Shown one piece after another: positions 1 through 11,690 of a stretch of 64,000 nt of DNA. Location of the stretch: contig BDDD01000175.1 in NCBI GenBank assembly GCA_001972305.1, positions 62,001-126,000 on the forward strand, read 5' to 3'. How positions within the stretch are numbered: position 1 is the stretch's first letter; each line of letters starts with the position of its first letter. The notes under the pieces are model-generated. The model saw only the letters and a program-made list of their open reading frames with translations, made no database searches and had not been told where the DNA came from. Made by a program: the position numbers and the translations under genes. Source of the DNA: Cephalotus follicularis. Lineage: Eukaryota; Streptophyta; Magnoliopsida; Oxalidales; Cephalotaceae.

Positions 1-920
1 CGCCATGTTCGTAAAAGGTTGGATCTAGTGCCTGAGAGGTTATGAGAATTAGATCCTTACTCCCTTGTGACCAAGGTTCCAAGTCATAGGTTCACTTTCT
101 TAAAGCAATTGATGAACCGCAAAGACTTGCCGTGTTATGCTTGCTCCGAATGGTAAAGGAGGATGGATCATCTCATTGCCATTTAGGTTTTACCCTAAAA
201 CTGATGCAGGGTGCGTGCATAGGCACGACATTGAACTGACCCACCATAGGTTATCTATTTGGAGAGTCAACACCTCTGTCAATAGAGTTCCTATTGTCGC
301 GGTAGTGTTTAGTCAAAGGTGACCAGTAGATCATACGTGATTTACATTGTGTCCTTAGACCTGAGCGGCTAGTATCCATTGTGTAGTAACCGCTTGGCTT
401 TGATTTCTGCCTTTCCCAGCACTAGCCACGTGCTGGCAAAAGGGTTGTCTTTGGGCCTGGTTGGAGCTACATTGAGATGTATGGCCAAGTTCGCAAGATG
501 GGATCATCACACCTGTGTTGAGGGTTATAGGCTCTATAACATCTATGACCGTTGAAGACTTAAAGTCCTGGCCAAGCACTGGGAGATTGGGAACGAGAGG
601 TTTCCGGGGATATCTCCCATAGTCTCAATGCGTTCATGGAATTATGGTTATCACGGTTTTACCTAGGGTGACATTTATCCAAACCTTAGTCCGCGGTCAG
701 AGCTGAGATGATGAGTGACGTACGGCACACAAACCGATGACAGTGATAAAGCACTAGGGAACTGGCTAATGGATGATAAACGTGGTTTACACGGAGCCGG
801 CGGTGATTAAAGATCACACCGGGGCTATTAGTTGGATAGTCGTACTGAAACTATGAGATGTTCTGAGAAATTTATCATCGTACCAGAAATCCACCGGGAT
901 TTTGGGTCCCACCTGATTAT
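1..920. repeat. Dispersed ~0.9 kb repeat, copy 1
   Basis: This stretch is clearly similar, in the same orientation, to 55936-56911. Shared landmarks include a block reading aaaggttggatct, 'ttccaagtcataggt', 'attgatgaaccg', 'cagcactagcca' and 'tttatcatc..accag'. No reading frame is conserved between the two copies, so it looks non-coding. The mate lies just upstream of a copia LTR end and PBS, so the repeat is probably the 3' non-coding tail or the U3 part of a copia-type LTR of an element that starts before the window. The left boundary is outside the window. Confidence 0.6.
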
Positions 921-2235
921 TAGAAAAGTGATGCATGCTGCACACATGCTAGCTTGGCGAAAAATCTAATTTTAACTAGTATATGTTAATTTGACATTAG
1001 TGGTTTATTTTTTATTTACCACCGTATTGTCTAATTAATAGATTAAGAGAAACCACAATGGGAGTATGTTGATACATCCTATGTGCGGGGGCACATAATT
1101 AAAACAAGAGAGAAATTTTTTTTTAATAAAAGAAGAAAGAGACATAAAGGGACACATGGCACATTTTGTTTAAGTCTTCCTTTGTCATTTGTTTTTTTGG
1201 CACTCAGGTACGCCAAACAGGGGAGAGAAGCACGCTTTGCGTGCCCAGCGCCTGGACAGCGCGTCCTTGGCCGGAGAAGCGACGTTCATGGCGTCAGTGG
1301 CAGGAGAAGAAGACCCCCTCTTCCATGGTGCGTCGTCCTCTCTCTCTCTCCTTTGTTTTCTCTATGTTTGTGTACCGACGTTTTTAACGTCACCCACTGT
1401 TGAGGCCTTCTCTCCCACCGCCGGTGATCACGGTAGGTGGAACCGCCTTGGCTCTACCTATTTTGATCCTAGACTAGGTGATACCGGTGTTGCTTGGCTG
1501 GGTTTTTGAGCCTCTAAGTTGTCCCTTGAGACTCAGTGCGCTGTCCATCGTGGCTTGGTGTTTTTGTCCGAGTCACGGCGAGTCTTGCGTTTGGATGTGT
1601 AGATCGTGAGTTGTGGCAGTACGATGTCGCGGCGACCCTGTTTTCACCGGCGAGTTGACTCACCGCCCTCTGTTCGCGGTGTTCCTGGCCGAGTCTCGGC
1701 CACCAGTGCATAGATCGGGTGTTAGACGTCCACATATGACAAGGTTGGTCAATGGTGAGTTGACTGAGACTCACTGAGTTCGAACTCAGTCAGTCACCGC
1801 CGCTGTTCACCGTGTTCCAGTGTCATTCCTGGTGAGTCTCTGCCAAAAATGGGTAGAGCAGATTTTTTGGAGTCTGGAGGTGTCAAGATCGGACCTAACG
1901 TGAACTATCCGAAATCCGACGGTTGTTCCGGTGACCGGTTGTTGCTACTACAAGCGTGTAGTGGAAAAGTGGTGGAGCCTCCAATGTTGGAATGGTTGTT
2001 TCCCTTATGCTTTTATATTTACCGATATGGTTTCGGTTTAATTTTATATGCATGCTTGATATTTGTATTTGTTCGATTGTTAATTAAACGGTGATCCTCG
2101 GCTTTTCTATTTGGTACTAAGATGTCAGTGTGAACCTTGACTTCCTGTCTTGGTGTTTTTGAAAAATTAAAATTATACACACTAGCGTTCTATGACCAAA
2201 TTGATCGGGAACCCTTGCCAGGTTTCCAACAAAAG
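921..2235. other. Gene-free segment; LTR-leader-like GC-rich DNA
   Basis: No recognisable protein family. 921-1082 is AT-rich. 1083-2094 carries several overlapping short ORFs without family features, a pyrimidine-rich stretch near 1336-1360 and repeated 'gagttgactc' words. Its style (CT-rich leader, GC-rich 'gcgcc' words, 'accggcgagttga') resembles the reverse complement of about 36340-36980 inside another LTR, so I infer a degraded LTR fragment. The gypsy pol begins abruptly near 2236. Confidence 0.35.
1773..1790. repeat. Perfect 18-bp palindrome
   Basis: ACTGAGTTCGAACTCAGT is its own reverse complement. It is centred on TTCGAA and sits among several GAGTTGACT/GAGACTCAC words. It could be a dimeric protein site or a hairpin; no function is shown. 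Confidence 0.8.
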
Positions 2236-4890
2236 ATATAGTTACAGAATCTTCTGGGCAAAGGTTTCATAAGACCTAGTGCTTCACCCAGGGGAGCACC
2301 TATTCTTTTTCTCAAGAAGAAAGATGGATCGCTCTGAATATGTATTGACTATCGAATGCTCAATAAAGTTACAGTGAAGAATAAGTACCCACTACCACAT
2401 ATTGATGAGTTGTTTGATCAGCTTAGATGAGCGACAGTGTTTTCTAAGCTCGACTTGAGATCGGGCTATCACCAGCTGAAAGTCAGACAGGAGGATATTC
2501 CAAAGATTGCTTTCAGATAACGATATGAACATTATGAGTTTCTAGTTATGCCTTTTGGTGTAACTAATGCCCCCGCAGCTTTTATAAACCTCATGAACCG
2601 AGTGTTCAGACAGTATTTGGATCAGTTTATTGTGGTCTTCATTGATGACCTCTTGGTCTATTCCAGGACCGATGAGGAGCATGCCCAGCACATCTACATT
2701 GTATTACAGGCATTGAGAGTTCATCGATTGTATGCCAAATTTGACAAGTGTGAATTTTGGCTATCAGGGTTTACTTTTCTTGGGCATATTGTTTCTGGTG
2801 ACGGTTTATCTGTGGATCCGTCAAAGATTGAGGCCGTGAAAGATTGGAAACAACCGACGAATGCTTTCGAAGTCCATAGCTTCTTGGGTTTAGCAGGGTA
2901 TTATCGTCGGTTTGTTGAGGGATTTTCCTGAATTGCTGCACCATTGACCAGATTGACACAAAAGAATGCTTCTTTTGGATGGGATAGTGATTGTGAAAGA
3001 AGTTTTGAAGATCTAAAGAACAGATTCATTTCTGCTCCTGTCCTAGGCTTGCCAGACGGGAACGAAGACTTTGTTGTGTATACCGATGCTTCTGGGAAAG
3101 GTCTTAGTTGCGTCCTTATGCAATATGGAAAAGTAATAGCATATGCATCGAGAAAGATCAAACCACATGAAGAAAACTATACAGTACACGACTTGGAGTT
3201 GGCGGCCATTGTCTTTGCTCTTGGGAAATGGCGCCATTACCTTTATGGGACCAAGTTCATAGTTTTCCTTGATCATAAGAGTTTGAGATATCTCTTTTCA
3301 CAGAAGGAATTGAACATGAGACAGAGAAGGTGGTTTGAGCTTCTTAACGATTATGATTGTAACATTGAATATCATCCAGGGAAAGCAAATGTTGTTGCAG
3401 ATGCATTGAGTTGTAAGTTGTCTTGTATGACTCTTTCTCACATACAGGAGCAACCTGCATTGCTTGACCAGAACAGAGATGCTCAGATTGTGGACATGGA
3501 ATTGCAAAAAGTGGCGACTGCTATTGATGGGGGTTTGAAACCCGATTTCTCTCTATCTAAAGATGGGTTATTGAGATACAGGAACATGATTTACATCCCA
3601 GCCAATAGCGAGTTGAAGGTAGAGCTTCTTTCTCAAGCTCATAAATCTCGTCTCTCCATCCATCCAGGGAGTACGAAGATGTATCACGACCTAAAAATTA
3701 GCTATTGGTGGATTGGCATGAACAGAGAGATCGCGGGGTTCATATCGAGATGCCTTACTTGTCAGCAAGTCAAGGCAGAGCACCAGAGACTGGCAGGCTT
3801 GCTTCAACCTTTGCCCATTCCTGAGTTGAAATGGGAGCATCTTACTGTGGATTTTGTGTTCGGGTTACCTCTGACTCTTGACAGACATGGTGCTATATGG
3901 GTTGTGGTCGATCAACTCACGAAGTCGGCCCACTTTTTACAGATTCGAATGACTTATTCTAGAGAAAAGTTGTCTAGATTGTTCATAAAAGAGATTGTTA
4001 AAGCACATGGAGCTCCTGTTAGCATTGTTTCGGATCGAGAGTCTCGCTTCCCTTCTGGTTTTGGGGGGAAGTTATAGGTAGCTATGGGTACATAATTGAG
4101 TTTCAGTACTGCTTTTCATCCCCAAACAGATGGTTTGTCTGAAAGGACCATTTAGACATTGGAGGACATGCTGCGGGCATGTGTTCTTGACTTTGGATGT
4201 AATTGGGATGACTACTTGTATTTGATTGAGTTCTCGTATAACAAGAGTTATCACAAGAGCATACATATGTCTCCTTATGAGGCCCTATATGGTAGGAAAT
4301 GCCGGTCGCCAGTTTGTTGGGATCAGGTCGGTAAGAGGAGCATTACGGGACTAGAGATAGTACAGAATACCTTAGATAAAGTGAAATTGATTAAAGATCG
4401 ATTGTTTGTAGCACAGAGTAGACAGAAAAGCTATGTGGATCTTCATCGCAGAGGCTTGGAGTTTAGTGTTAGTGACCATGTTTTCCTCAAAGTGTCACCC
4501 AATAAAGGAGATATGAGATTCGGGAAGAAAGGAAAGCTTTCTCCCCGTTTTATTGGACATTTTGAGGTATTAGATCGGATTGGTCAACTAGCTTATAGGA
4601 TCTCTTTGCCTCCAGCCTTGTCAGGAGTGCATGAGGTGTTCCATGTTTCTTAGTTGAGGAGATATGTTCGAGATCCCTCTCACATCATTGAGTATAGCCA
4701 AATTCAACTGGAACCTAACTTGTCTTTTATTGAGACTCCTATATAGGTTGTTGACAGACAGATCAGAGTATTGAGGAACAAGACCATTCCTTTGGTTAGT
4801 ATTCTATGGCAGTATCATGGTTTAGTGGAGCGCACCTGGGAGCGGGTGGACGATATGAGAGAGACATATCCTTTCCTATTTGATTGATTG
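2236..4890 (+). pseudogene. Ty3/gypsy pol pseudogene (RT, RNase H, integrase, chromodomain-like tail)
   Basis: Remnant of the polyprotein that copies and integrates a Ty3/gypsy retrotransposon. Domains in order: reverse transcriptase from about 2236, entering at the GKGFIRPS region, with the FIDD catalytic motif at 2638-2649; RNase H near 3079 (YTDASGKGL); integrase zinc-binding region near 3660-3790 ([16 protein letters not shown]); integrase core; GPY/F-type region (GKLSPRFIG) near 4530; and a chromodomain-like end (RVLRNKTIPL) near 4760-4890. Gag, protease and the start of RT are missing, so the element is 5'-truncated. In-frame stops occur in RT, after RNase H start, within integrase and before the chromo-like tail (for example near 2929, 4075 and 4651). 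A PPT and LTR follow directly. Family is certain; assignment to a Tekay/Del-like chromovirus is inference from the chromo-like tail and long LTR. Confidence 0.92.
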
Positions 4891-4927
4891 ATCGATTGAC
4901 TGTTGAATATGGGGACCATATTCTTTT

Positions 4928-4940
4928 AAGGAGGGGAGAA
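4928..4940 (+). promoter_or_regulatory. Polypurine tract of the gypsy relic
   Basis: AAGGAGGGGAGAA directly precedes the LTR start TGTAACGACTC. This is the expected plus-strand priming site next to a 3' LTR. The same tract, AGGAGGGGAGAA, precedes the related LTR at 38881. Confidence 0.8.
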
Positions 4941-5193
4941 TGTAACGACTCGAATTCCCTTTCTATACTATTGAGCACTATTCATGCATATACTGTACCA
5001 TATTGTACTGTACTGAGTCATAATGAACGGTATCGAATTGTATTGAATTGAGGTATTCCTATACCTATTGTTATTGTATTGATTATACGCATGTATAGTC
5101 GGGGTTTTGGCATGAGTCTCAGAGAATTGGCCGAATTGACAATATAAGTCAATTCTCTTGTCATTTTTCTCTCATTCTCACATTTCACATTCT

Positions 5194-5221
5194 TCTCTCT
5201 CTCTCTCTCTCTCTCTCTCTT
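5194..5221 (+). repeat. (CT)n microsatellite
   Basis: An uninterrupted run of CT dinucleotides of about 27 bp in a pyrimidine-rich leader of the LTR. Similar CT-rich stretches occur at 1336 and in the LTR at 38881. Confidence 0.95.
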
Positions 5222-5671
5222 CCTCCTAGCCAAGCAGCCTCTCCCTCCCTTTAGCAACTCTGGATTTGCATCTCCAATGGCAAATAGCAATTAAAATCTC
5301 ACATTTCCTTTTTTTTTAGCAAGATAGCAGCTGGTTTCAAGTTCTCCAGCACTGATTGATTGATCGTTAGCTCGACTGTTGAAGCTTCGATTATAGGTAG
5401 GACTTCTCTACTTGTATTGTCTATTGCTTGACTGATTGGATTGAATGATTGAATGATTGTATTGTATTGAATTGGAAATTAAGGGTTTTAAAATGGAATC
5501 CTTGACCTAACTGATCTAGAAGAGTTGGAATGAAAAATTGAAGGTTGTAACAAGTTTTACTAACCTTAAAGGACTGATTTTAACCCCTGGTTTTCAAAGA
5601 ACGGCATTAAAATGGATTTTTGACCTGAGATAGGCTACTTTTCTGCTGAAAACTGGTTTTTCCCCAGCACA

Positions 5672-6060
5672 GACGTCGACGCCTAGCCCATTGGCGTTGA
5701 CGCCTTGATGCTTTTGAACTGTTTTATTCGAAGTTAGCATCAACGGATATCTTTGTCGTTGACGCCTACAATATGGGATTTCCTTCTTCCAGAAAAAACG
5801 TCGACGTAAATCATATCAGCCATCTCAGTGTTGACGTTTTTGGTTTATGCGTCGACGGCTTGACTCGAGGACGTCAACGCCTAAATCCATTGGTTTATAG
5901 AAATGTGTTAAGCGTCGACGCCTACGTCAATGCCTAAACCTACTGGTTTTTAAAAACGAGATGCGCGTCAACCCCTCATGCCATGACGTTGACACCCATC
6001 AACCTTATATTGAAAGTAAATGTTAAGCGTCAATAGGCATATCTATGGCATCGACGCCTA
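5672..6060. repeat. TCGA-centred motif array, GGCGTCGACGCC type
   Basis: Irregularly spaced copies include GACGTCGACGCC (5672), GGCGTTGACGCC (5693), ACGTCGACGT (5798, perfect palindrome), GCGTCGACGG (5849) and AGCGTCGACGCCT (5911), plus GTTGAC and GTCAAC variants. The consensus GGCGTCGACGCC is self-complementary. Spacing varies, so this is not a simple tandem satellite. Confidence 0.85.
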
Positions 6061-7326
6061 ATGCCCTGCTTTTGATGATTGATGTTTTAAAACTAGTTTT
6101 CAACTTCTTTTCACATGACCACTTGACTGGAGCCTCACTTGAGGTGTTTAAGTGTTTGAAAACAGTTTTAATGATTGTATTGACATATTGATTGATTGCT
6201 TGAGTCATGAGTGTCATGAGTCTGAGTTCAGAACGTTGGACGCACATTCCCATTTCTCTATTAGACATCACCACTTATTGACATTGTATTAACAGTGTAC
6301 TAACAGATTGACTGTATTGTATGGATCCTATAGAGTGACCTTATTATTCGTGTCGGCATGTTAGGTTGTTGACTCTGTCCACCTATCTCGTCGATCGATT
6401 CATTTATTGTATTGTATTGACCTGCTGATGAGCAGTACTGTTATTAATTGATGATTGATGCTCTCTTGAGGTCCGTAGCTCCCTGACGGTATAGTAACTC
6501 CCTCGGTTGTAGCTCATCAAGACTGTATTGACCCAGTCGTAGGCTGGAAGATCTATGAGTTCCACACCTGATCAGTCTGAGAAAAGTAGATAGATCTCCC
6601 ACCCTTTTTGAAGGACTACCTTTTGTGGGATTGATCATTGTTATTGATTGACATTTCATTGACCGAGGTTGTATGCTCTGTAGGATATGATTGATTGATT
6701 GGGTGTTTTATACACCACCACCGAGTGTCTGCCATTGATTGATTGTTATAGATCCTATCCATATGCTCTGTTATGGGCTAGTGTCATATGGATAGTCAGA
6801 TCGCCAATTGTATGCATGCATTTGCCATACCATGCATTGATATTGTACACCGCACATTGATATTGCATAGACTGCCACCGATATTGCACATTGTACATGC
6901 ATGAATGCTACATGTGGTTTCTGCTTAGCCTTGTGGCTAACCCCATCATTCGGGGTGGGGCGGTGTTGTACATTTTTTGTGCGGTATAGGTAGGGCAGCA
7001 GGTAGCAGTGGACAGAAGGATTGAAGATTCCATCGACCGAGGGATCATTTTTGGGTCTGACAGGGTTCCTTTTGTAATATTGTATTGAGGAGATGGACAA
7101 ATGTATTGTATCAAAATGACTAGTATAGTACTGTAACATAACTTGTATTGTCTTGTATCGGATGGATGGATTGTTGTAATGGTTTGCAAGAGGATTGTAT
7201 TGTATCTTTCGCATATTGTAAAGTTTTTAGTTTTTCGCATTTTTATATTCCTTGTTCCAACCATTGTATTGTGTATTGGATTGAGAGTAATGCCATGTGT
7301 CCGTCCTCCGGGCGCAGGGTGTTAAA

Positions 7327-7525
7327 GACTCCCTTATTGAGGTAGTCACTCTTGCAAGATCCCCCTGCAGCTTTTCAATGCCCTTCTCAATCTGCGCCTT
7401 ATAACCCTCAAGACCCTTTCTGTCAGCAAGACATGTAACCTTTAGGTCCTTTTTCTTGAGCGCAACAGACACCGCCTCGATACCTTCCTTCACCCAAGGA
7501 ATTTTGAATCCAAATTCTAGGCTAA
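7327..7525 (-). pseudogene. Coiled-coil C-terminal fragment, probably of a PMD-type gene
   Basis: An open frame on the minus strand encodes a charged, helix-prone stretch with repeated Lys/Glu/Leu (words such as KEGIEAVSVALKKKD, EKGIEKLQGDLARV). It resembles the coiled-coil tails found after plant mobile domain proteins. It is cut at 7525 by the gypsy LTR starting at 7526. The minus-strand PMD relic at 16721-18870 lies on the other side of that insertion, so I infer both are pieces of one older PMD-containing gene or transposon. Function unknown. Confidence 0.4.
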
Positions 7526-7670
7526 TGTCACGTCCGGGATTTTCACTAAATAAAATATTGTATTTCCTGATGTAATCTATGCATTAAATTAATGAAAATC
7601 ATGATTTTTTCCACTTTATGGTGTTAAGACTGGAGCAAAAACTTAAAGAAATGTTGTGGGAATAGGGCGG

Positions 7671-7798
7671 GCAGCCGACTGTCTGAGAGAGACAGCCGAC
7701 TAGACCCCCTTAAGTGGAGCCAGCCGACTGCTGGGAGAAACAGCAGGCTGGAAGAATTGGCATAGATAGCCGACTGCCATGGAAAACAGTTGACTGTC
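7671..7798. repeat. CAGCCGACTG motif block upstream of the TATA region
   Basis: Several copies of CAGCCGACTG or near variants (GCAGCCGACTG at 7671, then ACAGCCGACT, CCAGCCGACTG, ATAGCCGACTG, ACAGTTGACTG). The core GCCGAC is the known DRE/CRT core (RCCGAC) bound by plant DREB/CBF factors; binding here is inference. Confidence 0.85.
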
Positions 7799-8340
7799 AT
7801 GCATCAGACAGCATATGTGCGTGCCAGACCTGCCACTGTAGAGAGAGAGAGGGGATTGATGGGTTGTGTCGGCAGGGAGAAAGGGAAACGCATTTCCTCC
7901 ATAAAAACACATGTTCTTCCCCTCCATTCTTCACCATTTATCAGAGAAAAGAGGAGAGAATCAAAGAGTGGAGAGAAAAGGGAAGAAAGTGAGTGTGTGG
8001 TTAAGCCTAAGTGCTCCGTTTTTGAGTTGTGGATTTGGAGACACCAACCAGTGGAAAGAACTGAGCTTGGTGGAGTTGCTGGGCAGATTTAGAAGCTTGG
8101 AAACTTCAGATTTGGAACTTAAAGAGGTGGATTGCAATTCCTAACTTGGAATTCAAAGGTAGGGGTAAGTTATAATTGTGGTTTAAGTTCAATCATAATA
8201 ATGTCCATAGATGAAATGCATGCAATGCACTGTGATATGAGCATGAATGTGTTTTATGGTTGTTGAATACTCTATTTCGAAGGGATTTGGATTGAGAATT
8301 GCATGTATTATCTGCTGATTTTGTGCACTGCCTGCAGGGC

Positions 8341-8816
8341 CAGCCGACTGTCCAAGGAGGACAGTCGACTGTCCGAGGCTAGCAGTCGACTGATTCGGTG
8401 AGAACAACCGACTGCTCAAGGGAAACAGCCGACTGCGCAAAGGAGCCAGTCGACTGTTCATGCGTTTTAATGAAGGTTACCTACTACGGTTTGGGATAGC
8501 CGACTGCCAAAGAGAAGGCAGCCGACTGTGGGTGGTACAGCCAACTATTTGGGATGACAACCGACTGTCCATGTGTCACTTTACCCGGGTTTGCTGAGGT
8601 GGCATGTTGGGGTAAGTGACGGTGACGGGACGTGTACTGTTCATGGACCAGCTGATTGTCCAAAGGAGGATAGCCAACTGGTTGAGTGAGGGACTAGCCA
8701 ACTGCCAAAGAGGGCAGCCGAGTGTCGATTGTTGACCGTGGGCAGCCGACTACCGAGTGAGGACAACCGACTGTTTAAGGAAAACAGCCGACTGTCAAGG
8801 GGAGACAGCCGACTAT
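8341..8816. repeat. CAGTCGACTG/CAGCCGACTG motif array
   Basis: Roughly twenty irregular copies, among them the perfect palindrome ACAGTCGACTGT (8361-8372) and CAGTCGACTG (8383-8392, 8447-8456). Most others are CAGCCGACTG or CAACCGACTG, separated by 10-40 bp of purine-rich spacer (CAAAGGAGG, GAGTGAGGA). The same array occurs in the mate LTR at 15438-15904. Confidence 0.9.
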
Positions 8817-9854
8817 TTGGGACTATTTTGCATTGTGAGCGTATGTGTGCATTTTGTACTATGATAAATTGAATTGTGAATTGATTATTATTGATTGTGA
8901 CATGTTTTATCATTTTTGGAAGTGCATACATGATTATTTATAAATCATTACCTTATACGAAAATGTATGTTTTAAGAAAAATATATATTTTCGGAAGATT
9001 GTGAAAATCGCTTCCAAAAGATCGTGAACTGTTCAAAGAGTTGTATATCGTGAAAATGTGATTGTTTTCAAGTATTTTAAACTTATAAACTACTTGGAAA
9101 ACTGATTGTGAACCGAATTGATTGATGATTGTGATTGTTGTCGTACTAGTTGCGTGGCGGAGGTGTCAGCGATGGCTAGTGGCAGGGTTGACCTAGGGGC
9201 CAGGAGATGGCTGGGTAACTCACTGTACCATGACCTGCTCATGCTTCCAGGAGTTGGGGGTCGATGTCAGGATGTACGACGTTGGGGCCAGTAGTTGGCG
9301 ACGCTCTTCGTACCCATTGTGAATTGATTGGTCCTTTGGACATGATTGTGAACCGTGAGATTGTAGCCTGTTGGCATATATATATATATTGAGATATAGT
9401 ATGTATTGCATCACGATGCATTCATTTCATGGCATTGCTTATCATTGACCCTAAATTACACTTCTGATTTAGCCGAGTGAGGACAAAGGCTAACCCCCTA
9501 CTATTTCGGATTGATGTCGTGATATGGATGTCGCCCGAGCATTGCCGTTTGGGAGCGAGATGGAGTTTTACTTGTTGAATAAATGTTAGACAATGTTTTG
9601 AGACATGTTTTATTTTGGATTACTGTATCGATGTATTAATAATGTTGATCGACTTTTGATCAGGCTCCGTTTGAGGGCAGTTGACTATGGCTTAATGATG
9701 TTAAATATTGGGATCATGCGGTATTGGACGCATGGTTCGGTTTATTAATTCAGCTTATTATTCAATGCTTCTGCAAGGTGTTATTGGAATCAAAGTTTTA
9801 AATTTATCATAATTTCTGTATAAGCTGGATTTATGTTCATTGCCATGACAACAG

Positions 9855-9866
9855 TGGTATCATAGC
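9855..9866 (+). promoter_or_regulatory. Primer binding site (initiator-Met tRNA type)
   Basis: TGGTATCATAGC, one base different from the common plant retrotransposon PBS TGGTATCAGAGC, lies 4 bp after the 5' LTR end. Confidence 0.85.
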
Positions 9867-9990
9867 ATATATCCATATATGCTTAGCTAGGATACTATCC
9901 TTGGCAATTAAATAAGTGTTCCTGTAAGGAAAGTTCATTGATAATTTAAGATTGTTCCTAATGGTTAATGTTATTTTATTACAGGAACAA

Positions 9991-11150
9991 ATGGACTGTC
10001 GGAGAAGACACAGAAGGCGGAGGGTTGTTGATGAGGATGTTCCCGAGGAGGTAAATCTTAGGGGAGATCCAATGAATAATGTTCCACAGGAGCCTGCCAA
10101 CATGAATGTTCCAGAGGCGACACATAATGTGAGAGATCATATGGACCGCATCGCTGACTACTTCCAGCAACAGATGGCTGCCAATGCAATGAACATGGAG
10201 GAGATGCGAAGATTGTATGCTCAGGCTCAGGCTCAGCAGATGGCTCCTGCTCATGGTGTAAAGGAGGACTGTAATCGGTTTGCAAGGAACCTTGAGAGGT
10301 TTATGAGACAGAATCCTCCTAGTTTTAAAGAGGATCTTGATGCCACTATTGCTGAGAGGTGGTTACAGGATCTAGAGAAGATCTTCGAGGTGATGGAGTG
10401 CACTGACAGGCAGAAACTAATATTTGTTGTGTACCAATTTTGGGGTGAGGCCACTCATTGGTGGGAGATGGTCAAAGCTAAATGGGAAGCCACTGGAGTT
10501 GATGGTACTTGGGAGGGGTTTTAGGAGGAGTTCTTGGCCACTTATGTACCCCGGATAGAGCGGGAAAGGAGAGAGATGGAGCTCTTGGAGCTGCGTCAGG
10601 GTGACATGACTCTGGCCGAGTATCAGGCTTGATTTTTGGAGCTTGCCAGGCATTCAGCCTATCTTGTGGCAGATGAGGAAAACAAGATCCGGAGGTTCTT
10701 GAGAGGTTTGAGACCAGATCTTCGGTCTCGGATAAGAGTTATGGAGCTGGGTACCTTTGTGGAGGTCACCCAGAAGGCGAGGTTGATAGAGAGTGTATTG
10801 AATGAAGACCGCATTGAGGGAGCCCGAGCACATCAGAGTAAATAGGTATCTACTCAGTCTAGGCCGGCGTCGTCGATATGGCAGGGCAACGGTTCCCCGT
10901 CAAAGTCGCCAAAATATAAATCTCAATAGACAGCTTCATAGGGTTTCCCTAGCCAGGGGAGTGATGCGAGGACTGGGGTTTGCTTTCACTGTGGTCGTAC
11001 AGGTCACCAGTTAAAAGATTGCTGGGCAAAGAAGGGGTGGTGCCTGAGGTGTGGGACAGCAGGTCATTCAGTGAGGGATTGCCCGAGAGGGGAGGTGACA
11101 ACACCTACCGAGACAATGAGTGGTAGTGGTTTCTCACCTGGACCATCACA
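9991..11150 (+). pseudogene. Gypsy gag pseudogene (capsid and two zinc knuckles)
   Basis: Capsid-nucleocapsid part of the retrotransposon. I take the ATG at 9991, which opens with a basic MDCRRRHRRRR; an upstream ATG at 9952 adds only a hydrophobic stretch. The retrotransposon gag core is visible (RWLQDLEKIFEVMECTD, ATHWWEMVKAKW, RQGDMTLAEYQA, IRRFLRGLRPDLRSRI). Two CCHC knuckles follow in another frame: CFHCGRTGHQLKDC near 10985 and CLRCGTAGHSVRDC near 11041. Stops at 10522 and near 10630, and a frameshift after 10845, break it. Confidence 0.9.
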
Positions 11151-11262
11151 GTAGAGAGATATCTGCAAGGGTATCGTGAAAGGTAGAGTTTTCATTCTCA
11201 CCCAGACAGAGGTTCCAGAGTCTACTTCTATTGTGGGAGGTACTATATATGTTTACAGTTTT

Positions 11263-11690
11263 CTGCTAGAGTGTTGATGGACTCGGGAGCATCACATTCT
11301 TTTATTGCTTCCTGATTTGCATCATGTTTAAATGTGCCTCCTGATTGCATGACATATGTTCTCGATGTGAGTACACCTACTGGAGGTTCCATGTGTATAG
11401 GCTTAGTGTATAGGGGTTGCGAGATTTCTATGGCAGGTGTTCCAGTGTATGCAGATTTTATTGTATTGCCCATACATGATTTCGATGTCATCTTGGGTAT
11501 GGATTGGTTGTCAGCTTACCGTGCATACATGGACTGTTATAACAAGACTGTGGATTTTTGCTTACCTTATGGAACTACTATATAGTTCAAGGGAAACAAA
11601 GGATTCTCGACATCGATTATATCATTTATTCGGGCATCGGGATATCTGTGAAAGGGTGTGAAGGGTTTCTGGCGCATGTGATTTACAAAA
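11263..11690 (+). pseudogene. Gypsy aspartic protease pseudogene
   Basis: Retroviral-type protease that would cut the polyprotein. The active-site signature DSGASHSF is near 11280 and the conserved ILGMDWL near 11490. A stop follows closely after the active site and another ends the frame at 11585. The next part continues in a shifted frame towards RT. Confidence 0.85.

Larger units (their letters stand above)
4941..7326 (+). repeat. 3' LTR of the gypsy relic
   Basis: Starts TGTAACGACTC right after the PPT and ends in GGGTGTTAAA, which I read as a decayed GGGTGTTACA complementary to the start. About 2.4 kb. It holds a CT microsatellite (5194-5221), a TCGA-centred motif array (5672-6060) and many ATTGATTG/GTATTGTATTG low-complexity words. 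Its order of features matches the LTR at 38881-41791, from a related subfamily. The right boundary is the less certain one. Confidence 0.75.
7526..9850 (+). repeat. 5' LTR of the gypsy element
   Basis: Starts TGTCACGTCC and ends CATGACA, giving imperfect TGTCACG/CATGACA termini, followed by ACAG and the primer site. 2325 bp. The TATA region near 7903 reads 'ccataaaaac' where the mate LTR has TATAAATA, so this copy is probably mutated there. Motif arrays flank that position on both sides. Confidence 0.9.

Noticed and set aside
1083..1509. Three overlapping plus-strand ORFs of 73-106 codons
   Set aside because: Different frames of the same GC-rich leader; no family features, and similar leaders in other LTRs are non-coding.
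5018..5290. 90-codon minus-strand ORF with an Arg-Glu run
   Set aside because: The run is the translation of the (CT)n microsatellite.
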